Assembly (NCBI GenBank): GCA_902774815.1
Contig: CACYJV010000001.1
Coordinates: 147,809 to 211,808, forward strand
Reading direction: 5' to 3'
Origin: an uncultured Prevotellaceae bacterium
Lineage (GTDB): Bacteria; Bacteroidota; Bacteroidia; Bacteroidales; Bacteroidaceae
Length of the DNA: 64,000 nucleotides
Part shown: positions 8,725-18,003 of the stretch, piece after piece
How positions within the stretch are numbered: position 1 is the first letter of the stretch
Layout: each line of letters begins with the position of its first letter
Translations under genes and position numbers: made by a program
The notes under the pieces: model-generated
What the model was told of the DNA's origin: nothing
What the model saw: only the letters and a program-made list of their open reading frames with translations
Databases searched by the model: none

Positions 8725-9652
8725 TACAGAATATCTGTTTAAGTTTCTCGTCCATAGGCAATAATGCATCCACCCAATGAATCGTAAATCCTCTGCGCTC
8801 CATGCCACGAAACCACGTCATCTGCCGCTTAGCAAACTGATGGATGGCAATCTCCAGCCGTTGGAACATCTCGTCGAATGCCGTCTGGCCGACGACGTAC
8901 TCTGTCACATATTTATATTCCAAACCGTAGTAGATAAGGTCTTCAGCAGGAATGCCACTATTGAGCAGTGCACGAATCTCATCAACCATGCCTTCGTCGA
9001 GGCGTTGGCGAAGACGACGGCTAATCTTTTCACGCCGTGCCTCACGGCCGATGCTTACACCTATTATTATAGAGGGTACGGCAGGCATGGCACGTAGTTC
9101 CGTTGGATGCTCCAAGTTGTAAGTCTCTATCTCGATGGCACGGATGGCGCGCTGCGCCGTATCCACATCAGTTTGGTTATGCATGTTCGACCCCGTCTGC
9201 TGCTTTAGGTTAATAAGCATGGCGGTCAACTCCTCCAACGACTTGCCTTCGAGTTCGTCGCGCAAAGGTTGGTTCTGAGGCACAGGCGACAACTGGTAGC
9301 CTTTCAGCACCGACTCTATGTAGAGTCCGGTCCCACCGCAAAGGATGGGCAGCGCTCCCCTACCCCGTATCTCTTCGTATGCTTTATGGAAGTCCTGCTG
9401 ATACTGGAAAAGGTTATACTTCGTGCCAGGTTCACAGATATCAATAAGGTGATATGGCACAGGGTAGCCTTCCACGACATAGTCGTCCAAATCCTTGCCC
9501 GTGCCGATGGTCATGCCACGATACACCTGACGCGAGTCACCACTCAACACCTCGGCATCCTGCCCGTCGAGGTGCAGACGATAGGCCAGTGCTGCCGCCA
9601 ACTGAGTCTTACCGCTGGCCGTTGGGCCAAGTATCGTTACCATCTTCTGCAT
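8711..9652 (-). CDS. miaA: tRNA dimethylallyltransferase
   Basis: The 313-residue enzyme transfers a dimethylallyl group to A37 of tRNAs reading UNN codons. The P-loop GPTASGKTQLA (residues 9-19), the LSGDSRQVYRGMTIGTGK region near 38 and CGGTGLYIESVLKGY near 103 are diagnostic, and RQMTWFRGMERR marks the C-terminal swinging domain. The start is ATG 9652; a second Met three codons in is possible. A TATCTTTG box 9-16 bases upstream suggests a very short leader. The C-terminal end lies in a heptamer repeat. Confidence 0.97.
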   Translation of the reverse strand: MQKMVTILGPTASGKTQLAAALAYRLHLDGQDAEVLSGDSRQVYRGMTIGTGKDLDDYVVEGYPVPYHLIDICEPGTKYNLFQYQQDFHKAYEEIRGRGALPILCGGTGLYIESVLKGYQLSPVPQNQPLRDELEGKSLEELTAMLINLKQQTGSNMHNQTDVDTAQRAIRAIEIETYNLEHPTELRAMPAVPSIIIGVSIGREARREKISRRLRQRLDEGMVDEIRALLNSGIPAEDLIYYGLEYKYVTEYVVGQTAFDEMFQRLEIAIHQFAKRQMTWFRGMERRGFTIHWVDALLPMDEKLKQIFCTIGS

Positions 9653-9671
9653 ATTCGACTACAAAGATAAT

Positions 9672-9710
9672 AAAAAAAAGCTGTTCCACAAAAATGGAGC
9701 AGCTTTTTTT
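9672..9710. terminator. Bidirectional hairpin terminator
   Basis: Long arms (A-tract plus GCTGTTCC, then GGAGCAGC plus T-tract) pair around a short loop between the barrel-protein stop and the miaA start. The reverse strand is served; the T-tract exists on both strands. Confidence 0.8.
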
Positions 9711-9764
9711 GCCATACTTGTCGCTCTGACCAAACAATGATGATGTTCTCAGTAGCAATCGGTA

Positions 9765-10970
9765 TCAGAACAAGAATCCGATCGTGGCTACAAGGCCCTT
9801 CGTGTAAGTTTCAGTCTTGCAAATAGGGAGTTCATAGCGAACAAGTGCCTGCAAGGCATGTTTTCCAAGCTTCATCTCAATGCCTCCCCCTGCATAGATG
9901 CTAACGTTGGCCGGGAGAGTGAAATCACTGTCGAGCGTATAGTCAACATCTTCGCCATTGTCGGAATCATAGGGAATTCTGTGAGTATTGCCGATAGGAA
10001 GCGACACCGACAATCCTCCACCAACGATGGGCGTTATCTTGCCGTGAGGCATAAACCGATAATTGGGGCCAACGCTTATGCCGATTTCGCCAAGAGTGAC
10101 CTTCCAATTGCGATGTACATTTTCTTTACTAAACGAGGAATAATAGGAATACGTGTCACTTTTATGAATCAGGTTAAGCTCGAGCATCAACTGAAGGGAG
10201 AGATGCTGATTCTGACGAGGGAAAAACCACTCCACACCTCCACCGACATGTAGTCCTGTCACGTTGACATCAATCTTGTGATCACTGCTCAATGTGCCGA
10301 AGAAGCCACCCATCTCTGCCCGAAAGTGATAGTTGGATGCCGACGAATCCTTTGCTTTATACTGGTACTCTATGCACTCACCGCTCTCAGCACAATAGTC
10401 TTTATTGTAGTTACGGACAATGGCAAGCAGGCGATTGGCATTGATGGGACCGTTTTGCAAGCTCGCCAAGGCTTCAGGACTTTTCTTCAGCATGTCAAGT
10501 GCTGGCTGCAAAAACTCCTGCTTACGTTTTTGGGCATTTTCTTGCGTATAGGCAGACAAGTCGCCAGGATCCCTTACTACAGCCACTTTTCCACTTTCAT
10601 CGACAAGGTAATACTGAGCGTTTGTCCACGTATTTTCATAGCGGTATAAACTCACACCACCCTGCATCATAAACTCGGCGAAGATGGTCTGCTGCTGACC
10701 ATCAACAGGGAATTGGCGACTGACGAAATAGACGCCATTTCCTGACAGTCTGAAACCTTGAATCTCGCCAGGAAGGTAAGTCTTGTAGTCGCTCTGCCCG
10801 TCGGCCATGAAATGACACTCACGCGCCAACTTGCTACGGGAGAGAAAGTCGATCGTTCCGTTGACCGTCTCGCCACTCAAGGTAATAATGTAACCTTTCA
10901 TAGGATTCAGCTGAGCCTGCACGGTCGTTGCCATGAACAGGATAATAGTAAGTGTTAGTATTTTCTTCAT
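9765..10970 (-). CDS. Outer-membrane beta-barrel (porin-like) protein
   Basis: From ATG 10970 the 401-residue product has a signal peptide (MKKILTLTIILFMATTVQA, then QLNP). Residues 20 to about 190 form a soluble region rich in beta and then helical segments. From about 210 alternating hydrophobic/aromatic strands ending in GLVATIGFLF resemble an eight-stranded barrel with the C-terminal Phe signal. I do not recognise the substrate or function. The longer annotated-style start (11060) is rejected because it would cover the promoter. It is monocistronic: promoter upstream, terminator downstream. Confidence 0.75.
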   Translation of the reverse strand: MKKILTLTIILFMATTVQAQLNPMKGYIITLSGETVNGTIDFLSRSKLARECHFMADGQSDYKTYLPGEIQGFRLSGNGVYFVSRQFPVDGQQQTIFAEFMMQGGVSLYRYENTWTNAQYYLVDESGKVAVVRDPGDLSAYTQENAQKRKQEFLQPALDMLKKSPEALASLQNGPINANRLLAIVRNYNKDYCAESGECIEYQYKAKDSSASNYHFRAEMGGFFGTLSSDHKIDVNVTGLHVGGGVEWFFPRQNQHLSLQLMLELNLIHKSDTYSYYSSFSKENVHRNWKVTLGEIGISVGPNYRFMPHGKITPIVGGGLSVSLPIGNTHRIPYDSDNGEDVDYTLDSDFTLPANVSIYAGGGIEMKLGKHALQALVRYELPICKTETYTKGLVATIGFLF

Positions 10971-11039
10971 ACTTATATAAAGTTTAATCATGAAACATGC
11001 TCTCTCAAAGCCACAGTTTGAGCTTTCTTTTATCATCGG

Positions 11040-11071
11040 CAAAGGTAGAAAAAAAAACAAAAAACGCCAAA
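11040..11071 (-). promoter_or_regulatory. Promoter of the barrel-protein gene
   Basis: Reverse-strand TTTG (11071-11068), 20 bases, TACCTTTG (11047-11040). A 22-base-period palindromic array begins 51 bases further upstream. Confidence 0.75.
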
Positions 11072-11122
11072 TATTTTAATGAAATATCTAGGCTGTTTGC
11101 ATTACCAGTTGAAGGTGGCGCA

Positions 11123-11232
11123 GCTACCACGGTCTGGTAACGTGACTACCTTATACTGGTAGAACGACTACCATGTACTGGTAGAGCCATTACCGTGTAC
11201 TGGTAACGGCGTTACCAGATAGCGGTAACGAA
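11123..11232. repeat. Five 22-base tandem palindromic repeats
   Basis: Five units of exactly 22 bases start at 11123, 11145, 11167, 11189 and 11211. Each contains the inverted pair TACC....GGTA (for example ACTACC, seven bases, TGGTAG). Half-units extend on both sides. The array lies between the gapA terminator and the barrel-protein promoter. The 22-base pitch (about two helical turns) and internal symmetry would suit stacked dimeric protein sites, but no regulator is implicated. Confidence 0.8.
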
Positions 11233-11260
11233 TCTGGTAAATATCGTTGAAAAATATTAC

Positions 11261-11298
11261 AATATAAAGCAGCCGCCCAACTTTTGTCGGACGGCTGC
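11261..11298 (-). terminator. Terminator of gapA
   Basis: Arms GCAGCCG / CGGCTGC with a 16-base loop, followed on the reverse strand by TTTATATT, lie 25-60 bases past the gapA stop. Confidence 0.65.
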
Positions 11299-11322
11299 AG
11301 AAACTTACTCTGTGAGCAAAAA

Positions 11323-12348
11323 TTACTTCAGCTCGGCGAGGTACTTAATGGTGCGAACCATCTGAGAAGTGTAAGAGTTCTCATTGTCGTACCAAGCAAC
11401 AACCTGAACGAGAGAGTTGCCATCACCAATCTTGCTGACCATGGTCTGGTTAGCATCGAACAGCGAACCGAACTTCATACCGATGATGTCGCTCGAAACG
11501 AGCTTCTCCTCGGTGTAACCGAACGACTCGTTAGCAGCAGCCTTCATTGCAGCGTTGATGTCCTCAACAGTCACCTCACCCTTAACAACAGCGTGCAGGA
11601 TGGTGGTAGAACCTGTGGGAGTCGGAACGCGCTGGGCAGCACCGATCAGCTTACCGTTCAGCTCGGGGATAACGAGACCGATAGCCTTGGCAGCACCCGT
11701 TGAGTTAGGAACGATGTTCTGGGCACCAGCACGTGCACGCTGAACATCACCCTTGCGCTGAGGACCATCAAGAATCATCTGGTCGCCAGTGTAAGCGTGA
11801 ACAGTCGTCATGATACCGCTCTGGATGGGAGCGAAATCGTTCAGAGCCTTTGTCATAGGAGCCAGACAGTTGGTGGTGCAAGAAGCAGCCGAGATAACGG
11901 TGTCAGCAGGAGTCAGGGTCTTGTGGTTCACGTTGTAAACGATGGTGGGCAGGTCGTTGCCAGCAGGAGCAGAAATCACAACCTTCTTGGCACCAGCCTT
12001 GATGTGTGCAGAAGCCTTCTCCTTAGAAGTGTAGAAACCTGTGCACTCGAGAACGACGTCAACGTTCAGCTCACCCCAAGGAAGCTCAGCAGCGTTGGGA
12101 ACAGCGTAGATGGTAATCTCCTTACCGTCAACGATGATAGAGTTGTCAGTGCAATCCACAGTGTGCTTGTTCTCACCGAACTTGCCAGCGAAACCACCCT
12201 GAGCGGTGTCGTACTTCAGCAGGTGAGCGAGCATCTTGGGACTTGTCAGGTCGTTGATGGCGACCACTTCATAACCTTCAGCCTCGAACATCTGACGGAA
12301 TGCGAGGCGACCGATACGGCCAAAGCCGTTAATAGCAACTTTTGTCAT
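11323..12348 (-). CDS. gapA: Glyceraldehyde-3-phosphate dehydrogenase
   Basis: This 341-residue glycolytic enzyme oxidises glyceraldehyde-3-phosphate with phosphate and NAD. The Rossmann motif INGFGRIGR (6-14), Asp33 for NAD preference, the active-site [12 protein letters not shown] with Cys157 and the C-terminal [15 protein letters not shown] are all intact. Codon use is strongly biased, as expected for an abundant protein. It is monocistronic, with a leader of about 190 bases from a TAACTTTG box at 12540-12547. Confidence 0.98.
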   Translation of the reverse strand: MTKVAINGFGRIGRLAFRQMFEAEGYEVVAINDLTSPKMLAHLLKYDTAQGGFAGKFGENKHTVDCTDNSIIVDGKEITIYAVPNAAELPWGELNVDVVLECTGFYTSKEKASAHIKAGAKKVVISAPAGNDLPTIVYNVNHKTLTPADTVISAASCTTNCLAPMTKALNDFAPIQSGIMTTVHAYTGDQMILDGPQRKGDVQRARAGAQNIVPNSTGAAKAIGLVIPELNGKLIGAAQRVPTPTGSTTILHAVVKGEVTVEDINAAMKAAANESFGYTEEKLVSSDIIGMKFGSLFDANQTMVSKIGDGNSLVQVVAWYDNENSYTSQMVRTIKYLAELK

Positions 12349-12744
12349 GTTTTACTTTGTTTTTTAATTATATGGGTTAAAATGATAATATCACTTCATT
12401 TACATCCATTTACCTTCAATAACTTAAATATACTTAAGAATGTCGCTTTATCCATAAAATCTCAATACCTCAAAGCCCGAATTCGGACAAAAAGCAAGAA
12501 AATTACTACATAGAACGCATTTTTTTCCTATTTCGAGCGCAAAGTTACAAAAAAATTTCTAAATTTGCACATGAAATCTGTCTTAATTTAGATTAAAGAA
12601 AGAAGATAAATGATTAAAGTTTGAAAAAAAATGCCACTTGGCAGCCGATTGCAAAACGCACATTGCAAAAAGCTGTTTCAATGAGCCACTGAAAGGTAGA
12701 ACGTATTCAACTCTCTTAATATTAACATTTAAACAAACAAGACT
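12349..12744. other. Intergenic gap between divergent gapA and mscL
   Basis: This AT-rich 396-base stretch holds a reverse-strand TAACTTTG box (12547-12540) for gapA and a CCGAATTCGG palindrome near 12478. No coding frame, RNA gene or repeat is convincing. A forward promoter for mscL must lie here, but I cannot single one out. Confidence 0.6.
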
Positions 12745-13167
12745 ATGGGATTTATTAAGGAATTCAAGGAGTTTGCCATGAAGGGCAACGTGATGGACAT
12801 GGCTGTCGGTGTGATCATCGGTGGTGCATTCGGTAAGATCGTCAGTTCGCTCGTTGACGACGTACTCATGCCGCTCGTGGGAATGTTGACTGGAGGTATC
12901 GACGTGTCGGGACTTGCCTACAAGGTAATGCTGCCTAACCCCGTTGAAGGTGGTGAGCCTCTCGCAGGAGCCACGCTGAAGTATGGTGCCTTCATTCAGA
13001 ATGTTATCGACTTCCTCATCATCGCATTCTGTATCTTCCTGATGATGAAAGCCATCAACAAACTCATGGCCAAGAAGGAAGAGCCTGCTCCCGAACCTGA
13101 AGCTCCCGCTGGACCCACTCAGGAAGAACTCCTCACTGAGATTCGCGACCTGCTGAAGAATAAATAA
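12745..13167 (+). CDS. mscL: Large-conductance mechanosensitive channel
   Basis: The 140-residue protein opens under membrane tension to release osmolytes. The amphipathic N-terminal helix ([16 protein letters not shown]), TM1 with [27 protein letters not shown] (about 20-46) and TM2 ([18 protein letters not shown]) are typical, followed by a cytoplasmic charged helix preceded by a Pro/Ala/Glu linker. Length fits the family. It is monocistronic, and a long hairpin follows the stop. Confidence 0.97.
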   Translation: MGFIKEFKEFAMKGNVMDMAVGVIIGGAFGKIVSSLVDDVLMPLVGMLTGGIDVSGLAYKVMLPNPVEGGEPLAGATLKYGAFIQNVIDFLIIAFCIFLMMKAINKLMAKKEEPAPEPEAPAGPTQEELLTEIRDLLKNK

Positions 13168-13193
13168 GCAAGCGCTTAAGAATCAAAGAACAG

Positions 13194-13232
13194 AAAAGGG
13201 TAAGAAGCCGAAATGGCATTCTTACCCTTTTT
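13194..13232. terminator. Bidirectional terminator between mscL and a lipoprotein gene
   Basis: Arms of 13 bases (AAAAGGGTAAGAA / TTCTTACCCTTTT) with a 12-base loop lie 26 bases past the mscL stop, with T-rich tails on both strands. Confidence 0.85.
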
Positions 13233-13304
13233 AAATATGCTATCTAACACTTACTCTGTTGATGCTTTTCACCCAGTTTTATATGCCAACTCTGTCGATG
13301 ATCA

Positions 13305-13688
13305 TCACTCTGTGACTGCATTGAGGATGCCTTCAAGAATGCCACGCAACTCATTGCCAAAGGCCTTCACCTTGTCGAAGATACCTTCTTTCATGCCCTT
13401 CGCCATGTAGCCGGCACATTTTCCTTCCAGCTTACCAATCTTTTCCTTCTCGGCAGGTGTATAATCGAGCTCGTGTTTCGCAATATTCTTGCGAATCTTC
13501 ACAAATTTCTCGCCTGCACGCTCCCATTCTTCCACTGAGTATTGAGCACTGTGGTCGCGCAACTCATACGAGAAATATTCCAACTGGTTAATGGCATGGC
13601 GCTTCGTAGAGCACGATGACAAACCTATTGCCAACACCATGGCTGCAACAACAGCAACTTTCTTCATCATATTCTTCATCATGTTCAT
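13305..13688 (-). CDS. Small lipoprotein of unknown function
   Basis: The 127-residue product starts with a charged n-region and hydrophobic stretch ending in a lipobox (IGLSSC, Cys26), so it should be a lipid-anchored periplasmic or surface protein. The mature part is helical and charged (YSVEEWERAGEKFVKIRKNIAKHEL), with a Gly-containing amphipathic C-terminus. Three in-frame Met codons near the start leave the exact start open. A TAACTTTG box lies at 13724-13717. No function is recognised. Confidence 0.7.
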   Translation of the reverse strand: MNMMKNMMKKVAVVAAMVLAIGLSSCSTKRHAINQLEYFSYELRDHSAQYSVEEWERAGEKFVKIRKNIAKHELDYTPAEKEKIGKLEGKCAGYMAKGMKEGIFDKVKAFGNELRGILEGILNAVTE

Positions 13689-13810
13689 TTCAATGTTGGT
13701 TCGTACTTGATGGCTGCAAAGTTACACGTTCCACACCACTCCACCAAATTCTTCTTGTTAAACTTTGTATAATTGGAATTGATGGCCGACACTTGCTCTA
13801 TATGCCACAT

Positions 13811-15508
13811 CTACTCCTCTAGAAGCTTACGATAGCGTGCACGACGTGGTTCATCGAGGCCAAGACGGAGAGCTTTATTGGCTTCGTACTCGGAATAGTT
13901 GCCTTCGAAGTAGAACACGTTACCCTCACCCTCAAAAGCAAGAATATGGGTACAGATGCGGTCAAGGAACCATCGGTCATGACTGATGATAACGGCGCAA
14001 CCTGCAAAGGCCTCGAGTCCCTCTTCAAGTGCACGGAGTGTGTTGACGTCAATATCGTTCGTGGGCTCGTCGAGCAGCAATACATTACCTTCCTGTTTCA
14101 AGGCGATAGCCAACTGAAGGCGATTCCGCTCACCTCCTGACAACACGCCGCACTTTTTTTCTTGATCAGCACCACTAAAGTTGAAACGCGAGAGATAGGC
14201 TCTGACATTCACATCGCGTCCACCCATGCGCAGTGTTTCGTTGCCCTGGCTAACCGCCTCATAGACTGACTTGGCAGGGTCGATGTCCTTATGTTGCTGG
14301 TCGACATAGCTCAGACGAACCGTTTCACCGACATCGAACGAACCTGCATCAGGTGTCTCAAGCCCCATGATAAGCCTGAAGAGTGTTGTCTTGCCAGCTC
14401 CGTTGGGGCCAATAACACCCACGATTCCATTTGGCGGCAACATGAAATTGAGGTCGGTAAAGAGGGTTTTCTCACCAAAGGCTTTCGCCACGTGTTCGGC
14501 TATGATGACCTTATTACCCAATCGCGGACCGTTAGGGATGAAGATTTCCAGTTTCTCTTCCTTCTGCTTCTGCTCTTCGTTCAGCATAGTCTCATAAGAG
14601 TTCAGACGCGCCTTGCCCTTGGCATGACGGGCCTTCGGTGCCATACGCACCCATTCCAACTCACCCTCCAATGTCTTGCGACGTTTTGAAGCAGCCTTCT
14701 CCTCCTGTGCCAAGCGTTGCGACTTCTGCTCCAGCCAACTGGAATAGTTGCCACGCCAGGGAATACCTTCGCCACGGTCGAGTTCAAGTATCCATTCAGC
14801 TACGTCGTCAAGGAAGTAGCGATCGTGTGTGACGGCAATGACGGTTCCCTCATACTGCTGAAGGTGTTGCTCCAACCAGTCGATAGACTCTGCATCGAGG
14901 TGGTTCGTAGGTTCATCGAGCAACAATACGTCGGGCTTTTGCAAGAGCAGTCGACAGAGAGCCACACGACGACGCTCGCCACCGGAGAGGTTCTGCACAG
15001 GCCAATCGGGCGGAGGACAGTTGAGCGCAGCCATGGCACGCTCAAGCTTGGAGTCCATGTTCCATGCGTCTGTGGCATCGATGATGTCCTGCAACTGAGC
15101 CTGGCGACTCATCAGTTTCTCCATCTTGTCGGCATCCTCGTAATATTCCGGCAAGCCAAACTTCTGATTGATTTCGTCGTATTCAGCCAACGCATCATAG
15201 ACGTGCTGCACGCCTTCCATCACACTCTCACGAACGGTCTTCGACTCGTCAAGAGGCGGATCCTGAGGCAGATAGCCCACGCTGTAGCCTGGGCTCCACA
15301 CAACATTGCCTTGATATTGCTGGTCGAGTCCTGCTATGATTTTCAAAAGGGTGGACTTACCGGCACCATTAAGACCAATAATGCCTATCTTTGCACCATA
15401 GAAAAAGCTGAGATAGATGTTCTTAAGCACCTGTTTTTGGTTCTGCTGGATGGTCTTACTCACTCCCACCATCGAGAAGATTACTTTCTTGTCATCTACT
15501 GTTGCCAT
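13811..15508 (-). CDS. ettA: Energy-dependent translational throttle ABC-F ATPase
   Basis: From ATG 15508 the protein has 565 residues. It holds two ABC domains joined by a charged linker: Walker A GLNGAGKSTLLK, signature LSGGERRRVAL and Walker B DEPTNHLD in the first, GPNGAGKTTLF, LSGGERNRLQLA and DEPTNDID in the second. There are no membrane segments. This is the EttA subgroup of ribosome-binding ABC-F proteins, which gate the first elongation cycles according to ATP/ADP level. The longer in-frame start (15568) is unlikely because MATVDDKKVIFSM is the conserved N-terminus. It sits downstream of a very small membrane-protein gene. Confidence 0.95.
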   Translation of the reverse strand: MATVDDKKVIFSMVGVSKTIQQNQKQVLKNIYLSFFYGAKIGIIGLNGAGKSTLLKIIAGLDQQYQGNVVWSPGYSVGYLPQDPPLDESKTVRESVMEGVQHVYDALAEYDEINQKFGLPEYYEDADKMEKLMSRQAQLQDIIDATDAWNMDSKLERAMAALNCPPPDWPVQNLSGGERRRVALCRLLLQKPDVLLLDEPTNHLDAESIDWLEQHLQQYEGTVIAVTHDRYFLDDVAEWILELDRGEGIPWRGNYSSWLEQKSQRLAQEEKAASKRRKTLEGELEWVRMAPKARHAKGKARLNSYETMLNEEQKQKEEKLEIFIPNGPRLGNKVIIAEHVAKAFGEKTLFTDLNFMLPPNGIVGVIGPNGAGKTTLFRLIMGLETPDAGSFDVGETVRLSYVDQQHKDIDPAKSVYEAVSQGNETLRMGGRDVNVRAYLSRFNFSGADQEKKCGVLSGGERNRLQLAIALKQEGNVLLLDEPTNDIDVNTLRALEEGLEAFAGCAVIISHDRWFLDRICTHILAFEGEGNVFYFEGNYSEYEANKALRLGLDEPRRARYRKLLEE

Positions 15509-15574
15509 AAGTTTTTCTGTTTGCAATTTTTCAAAATAAAATATCGACCTGCAAGCTCTGGAGCGCACAGAAGC

Positions 15575-15661
15575 CTACTCCTGCTCGTTGCGCTTGTTAC
15601 GATAGATTAAGATGCCGGCCACAATGAGCACGACAACGAAAAGGATGTTGTACCATTCCAT
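15575..15661 (-). CDS. 28-residue single-pass membrane protein (candidate)
   Basis: A 29-codon frame (stop included) sits in the 182-base gap between the patatin gene and ettA. It begins MEWYNILFVVVLIVAGILIY and ends in basic, polar residues RNKRNEQE. This is one transmembrane helix with a positively charged cytoplasmic end, the classic layout of small bacterial membrane proteins. It is 29 bases after the patatin stop and 66 bases before ettA on the same strand, so cotranscription is likely. It is too short for standard gene calling. Function is unknown; comparison with relatives would show whether the frame is conserved. Confidence 0.5.
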   Translation of the reverse strand: MEWYNILFVVVLIVAGILIYRNKRNEQE

Positions 15662-15690
15662 AATTATTACCGTTTTTGAGAGTTAAGAGA

Positions 15691-17946
15691 TTAGAACACA
15701 AAGCCGAGATTGATGTAGAAATAGAGCTTCTTCGTCAGATTGCTGTAGCCAATGGAGCCTCCCAGCGGACCGAGTATCATGTTGTAGTAGTAGCTGAGCT
15801 GTCCACCCAGCATGGTTCTGTGTTCGAGAAGCTCTGACAGTGCGTTGGCGTCCTGACCGGCAGCAAAGCGAGCCATCACTACATTGTTTTTGGTGATATT
15901 GACCTGCACCTGCATCTGTGCAGCCAGCATCTTGTCCCATGCCATCTGCAGATTGCCTACACCGGCGAAGGGCAACTGCTGTTCAAGGTAGTAGTCGAAC
16001 CACTCGCCTCCCATCATGTTGCTTAAGAGCATAGGCACGTTTTCGCCAAAGAGCAAACGGCCGTAGAGCATGGGCTGAACCGACACGTGACGACTCAGCG
16101 GGAACGACATGCGCCACATAGCGCTGTAGTCGCGCAGACCTGACTTGCCCTTGAGGCTCACGAAATTGTCGGTGACGTAGGCAAAACGGGCCGAGAAGCG
16201 GGCACCGCGTGTGGGGAAGAAATACTCGTTCTCGCTGTTGTAGTCGACTGAACCATAATAGCTGATGTATCCCTTATCGCTGAGGCTGACATCGGCCACA
16301 TGTTCCGGCTCCTGGTCGACGAGCATTGAACGATAGTCGTAGTAGTCGCCCTGCGCACCGATGCTCACGCTGAAATTCCTGATGTTAAAGTTCAGCAACG
16401 AGAGGTCGAGCGTGTGACGGTTGTAAGTCATGCTGTATGCCTTGTCGCCATAGTCGAAGATGTCGAGGTCGTTATGGCGGAAGGTGTACGAATAGTTCTG
16501 CCGGTAGAAGCTGCGCGGATGCAACGACCAGTCGACACGCCCCATGATGCGCTTACCCAGGCGCATGGTCAGGTCGAGGCTCATCGGCACCTTGGCATGC
16601 AGGGGCAACTCGGCATTGGCCTGCAGGGCCACGGTTTCCTCGGTGTCGAAGCGAAGACCTACGTTCAGTTGGCTCGTCTTCTTCTGTCCGGCCGTAAAGA
16701 TGACACGGGCTGCCGAATGGTCGGCATTGTTCAGAATCCGAAAGCGGGCCGTCTGATAGAACAGATCCTGCCGTATGCTGGTGGTGATGATGTCGGCCCG
16801 GTCATTGTCGATGGAGTCGCCTTCATGCAGATGAAACTTATCGCGGATAAAAGCTTCGTCCCTTTGCGTCATGCCATCGAACACCAATTCGGCTATGCGC
16901 ACACGACCTGTCGACGGCAGAGGAACCCGAACCGTTGACAGCCGGGTGTGGATCTTGCTCAGCGGACCGAGTTTCTCGCGCAAGGCCACAATCTCGTCCC
17001 AATGCTCCATGGCAGCCTCTTCACCGCGACGTATGAGCGTATCGATGGCCGATGACGTGAAGCTGGCAGCACTGTAGCCCTCGGTGTTCACACGGATCAC
17101 GATATTTGTCATCTGCAGGTTGTCGTCGTACTTATTCTTACAGTTCACGTCGACAATCTGTCCCAATATGCTTGCGGCATGGCTGAGGTCGTCGGCCGTC
17201 TTGGGAGGTCCCTGCACGCTGACGCCGATGAGATAGTCGGCACCCATCTCGCGGGCTATGTCGGCGGGGAAGTTGTTTCGCAGACCGCCGTCAACGAGTA
17301 CCATGCTGTCCTTTCTAACCGGCGAGAAGGCACCCGGTATCGACATGCTGGCGCGCATGGCCTGGCTCAGCACGCCCGAGTGGAAGTCGTATTCGGTGTT
17401 ATCGACGATGTTCGTGGCCACACAAGCGAAGGGTATGGGCAACCGCGAGAAGTCGATAGAGTCGTTGTAAGGAGCGGTGAGCGCATCGAAGAGCGTCATG
17501 ATATTCTTGCCGAGAATTAAGCCGCCGTCCACCTGCATGTTACGGCCGAAGTTAATGCTTTTCGAGATGACGTAGGTGTTTTGTTTCTTACGTTCGAGCA
17601 GGCTTTGGTGGCTCAGGTCCTCGCGGTCAGACAGCACGTACGACCAGTCCTGTGCCCTGACCACCGAGTCGAGACGCTGCGCACGATTGCCACAGGCGTA
17701 CAGACCGCCGACGATGCTTCCCATCGATGTGCCAGTGATGATGTCGATAGGCATTCCCGCACGCTCAAGAACCTTCAGCACGCCTATGTGTGCCATTCCC
17801 TTGGCACCTCCGCCACTGAGCACGAGTGCTACACGGGGACGCTTCTGTGAAGGTCCTTTCTGAACAGTTGGTTCCTGTGCCAACAGGGTTGCGCTAAAGC
17901 AAGAAAGAAGTATGACTGCAAATGTGTGACGGTTTGGCATAAACAT
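15691..17946 (-). CDS. Patatin-like phospholipase fused to an outer-membrane barrel (PlpD/type Vd-like)
   Basis: The 751-residue protein has a signal peptide (to about residue 23). A patatin domain follows with the oxyanion loop SGGGAKGMAHIG (44-55), nucleophile elbow GTSMG with Ser74 and catalytic Asp219 in VDGG. A POTRA-like linker lies near 350-430, and a C-terminal region of alternating beta strands ends in KLYFYINLGFVF. This is the layout of RssA/PlpD-like secreted lipases linked to a BamA-type barrel. It should cleave phospholipids at or outside the outer membrane. Either Met1 or Met3 could start translation. Confidence 0.88.
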   Translation of the reverse strand: MFMPNRHTFAVILLSCFSATLLAQEPTVQKGPSQKRPRVALVLSGGGAKGMAHIGVLKVLERAGMPIDIITGTSMGSIVGGLYACGNRAQRLDSVVRAQDWSYVLSDREDLSHQSLLERKKQNTYVISKSINFGRNMQVDGGLILGKNIMTLFDALTAPYNDSIDFSRLPIPFACVATNIVDNTEYDFHSGVLSQAMRASMSIPGAFSPVRKDSMVLVDGGLRNNFPADIAREMGADYLIGVSVQGPPKTADDLSHAASILGQIVDVNCKNKYDDNLQMTNIVIRVNTEGYSAASFTSSAIDTLIRRGEEAAMEHWDEIVALREKLGPLSKIHTRLSTVRVPLPSTGRVRIAELVFDGMTQRDEAFIRDKFHLHEGDSIDNDRADIITTSIRQDLFYQTARFRILNNADHSAARVIFTAGQKKTSQLNVGLRFDTEETVALQANAELPLHAKVPMSLDLTMRLGKRIMGRVDWSLHPRSFYRQNYSYTFRHNDLDIFDYGDKAYSMTYNRHTLDLSLLNFNIRNFSVSIGAQGDYYDYRSMLVDQEPEHVADVSLSDKGYISYYGSVDYNSENEYFFPTRGARFSARFAYVTDNFVSLKGKSGLRDYSAMWRMSFPLSRHVSVQPMLYGRLLFGENVPMLLSNMMGGEWFDYYLEQQLPFAGVGNLQMAWDKMLAAQMQVQVNITKNNVVMARFAAGQDANALSELLEHRTMLGGQLSYYYNMILGPLGGSIGYSNLTKKLYFYINLGFVF

Positions 17947-18003
17947 GATGAATTATGAGGATTATGGGTGATAAGTGTTTGTCTTGTGTTGGAACAGAGA
18001 GGA

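Noticed and set aside
11123-11232. CRISPR array
   Set aside because: Units abut with a 22-base period and no unique spacers; no cas genes nearby.
17941-17985. Another heptamer array upstream of the patatin gene
   Set aside because: A 7-base rhythm is suggested (GATGAAT, TATGAGG, ATTATGG) but units are too divergent to claim.
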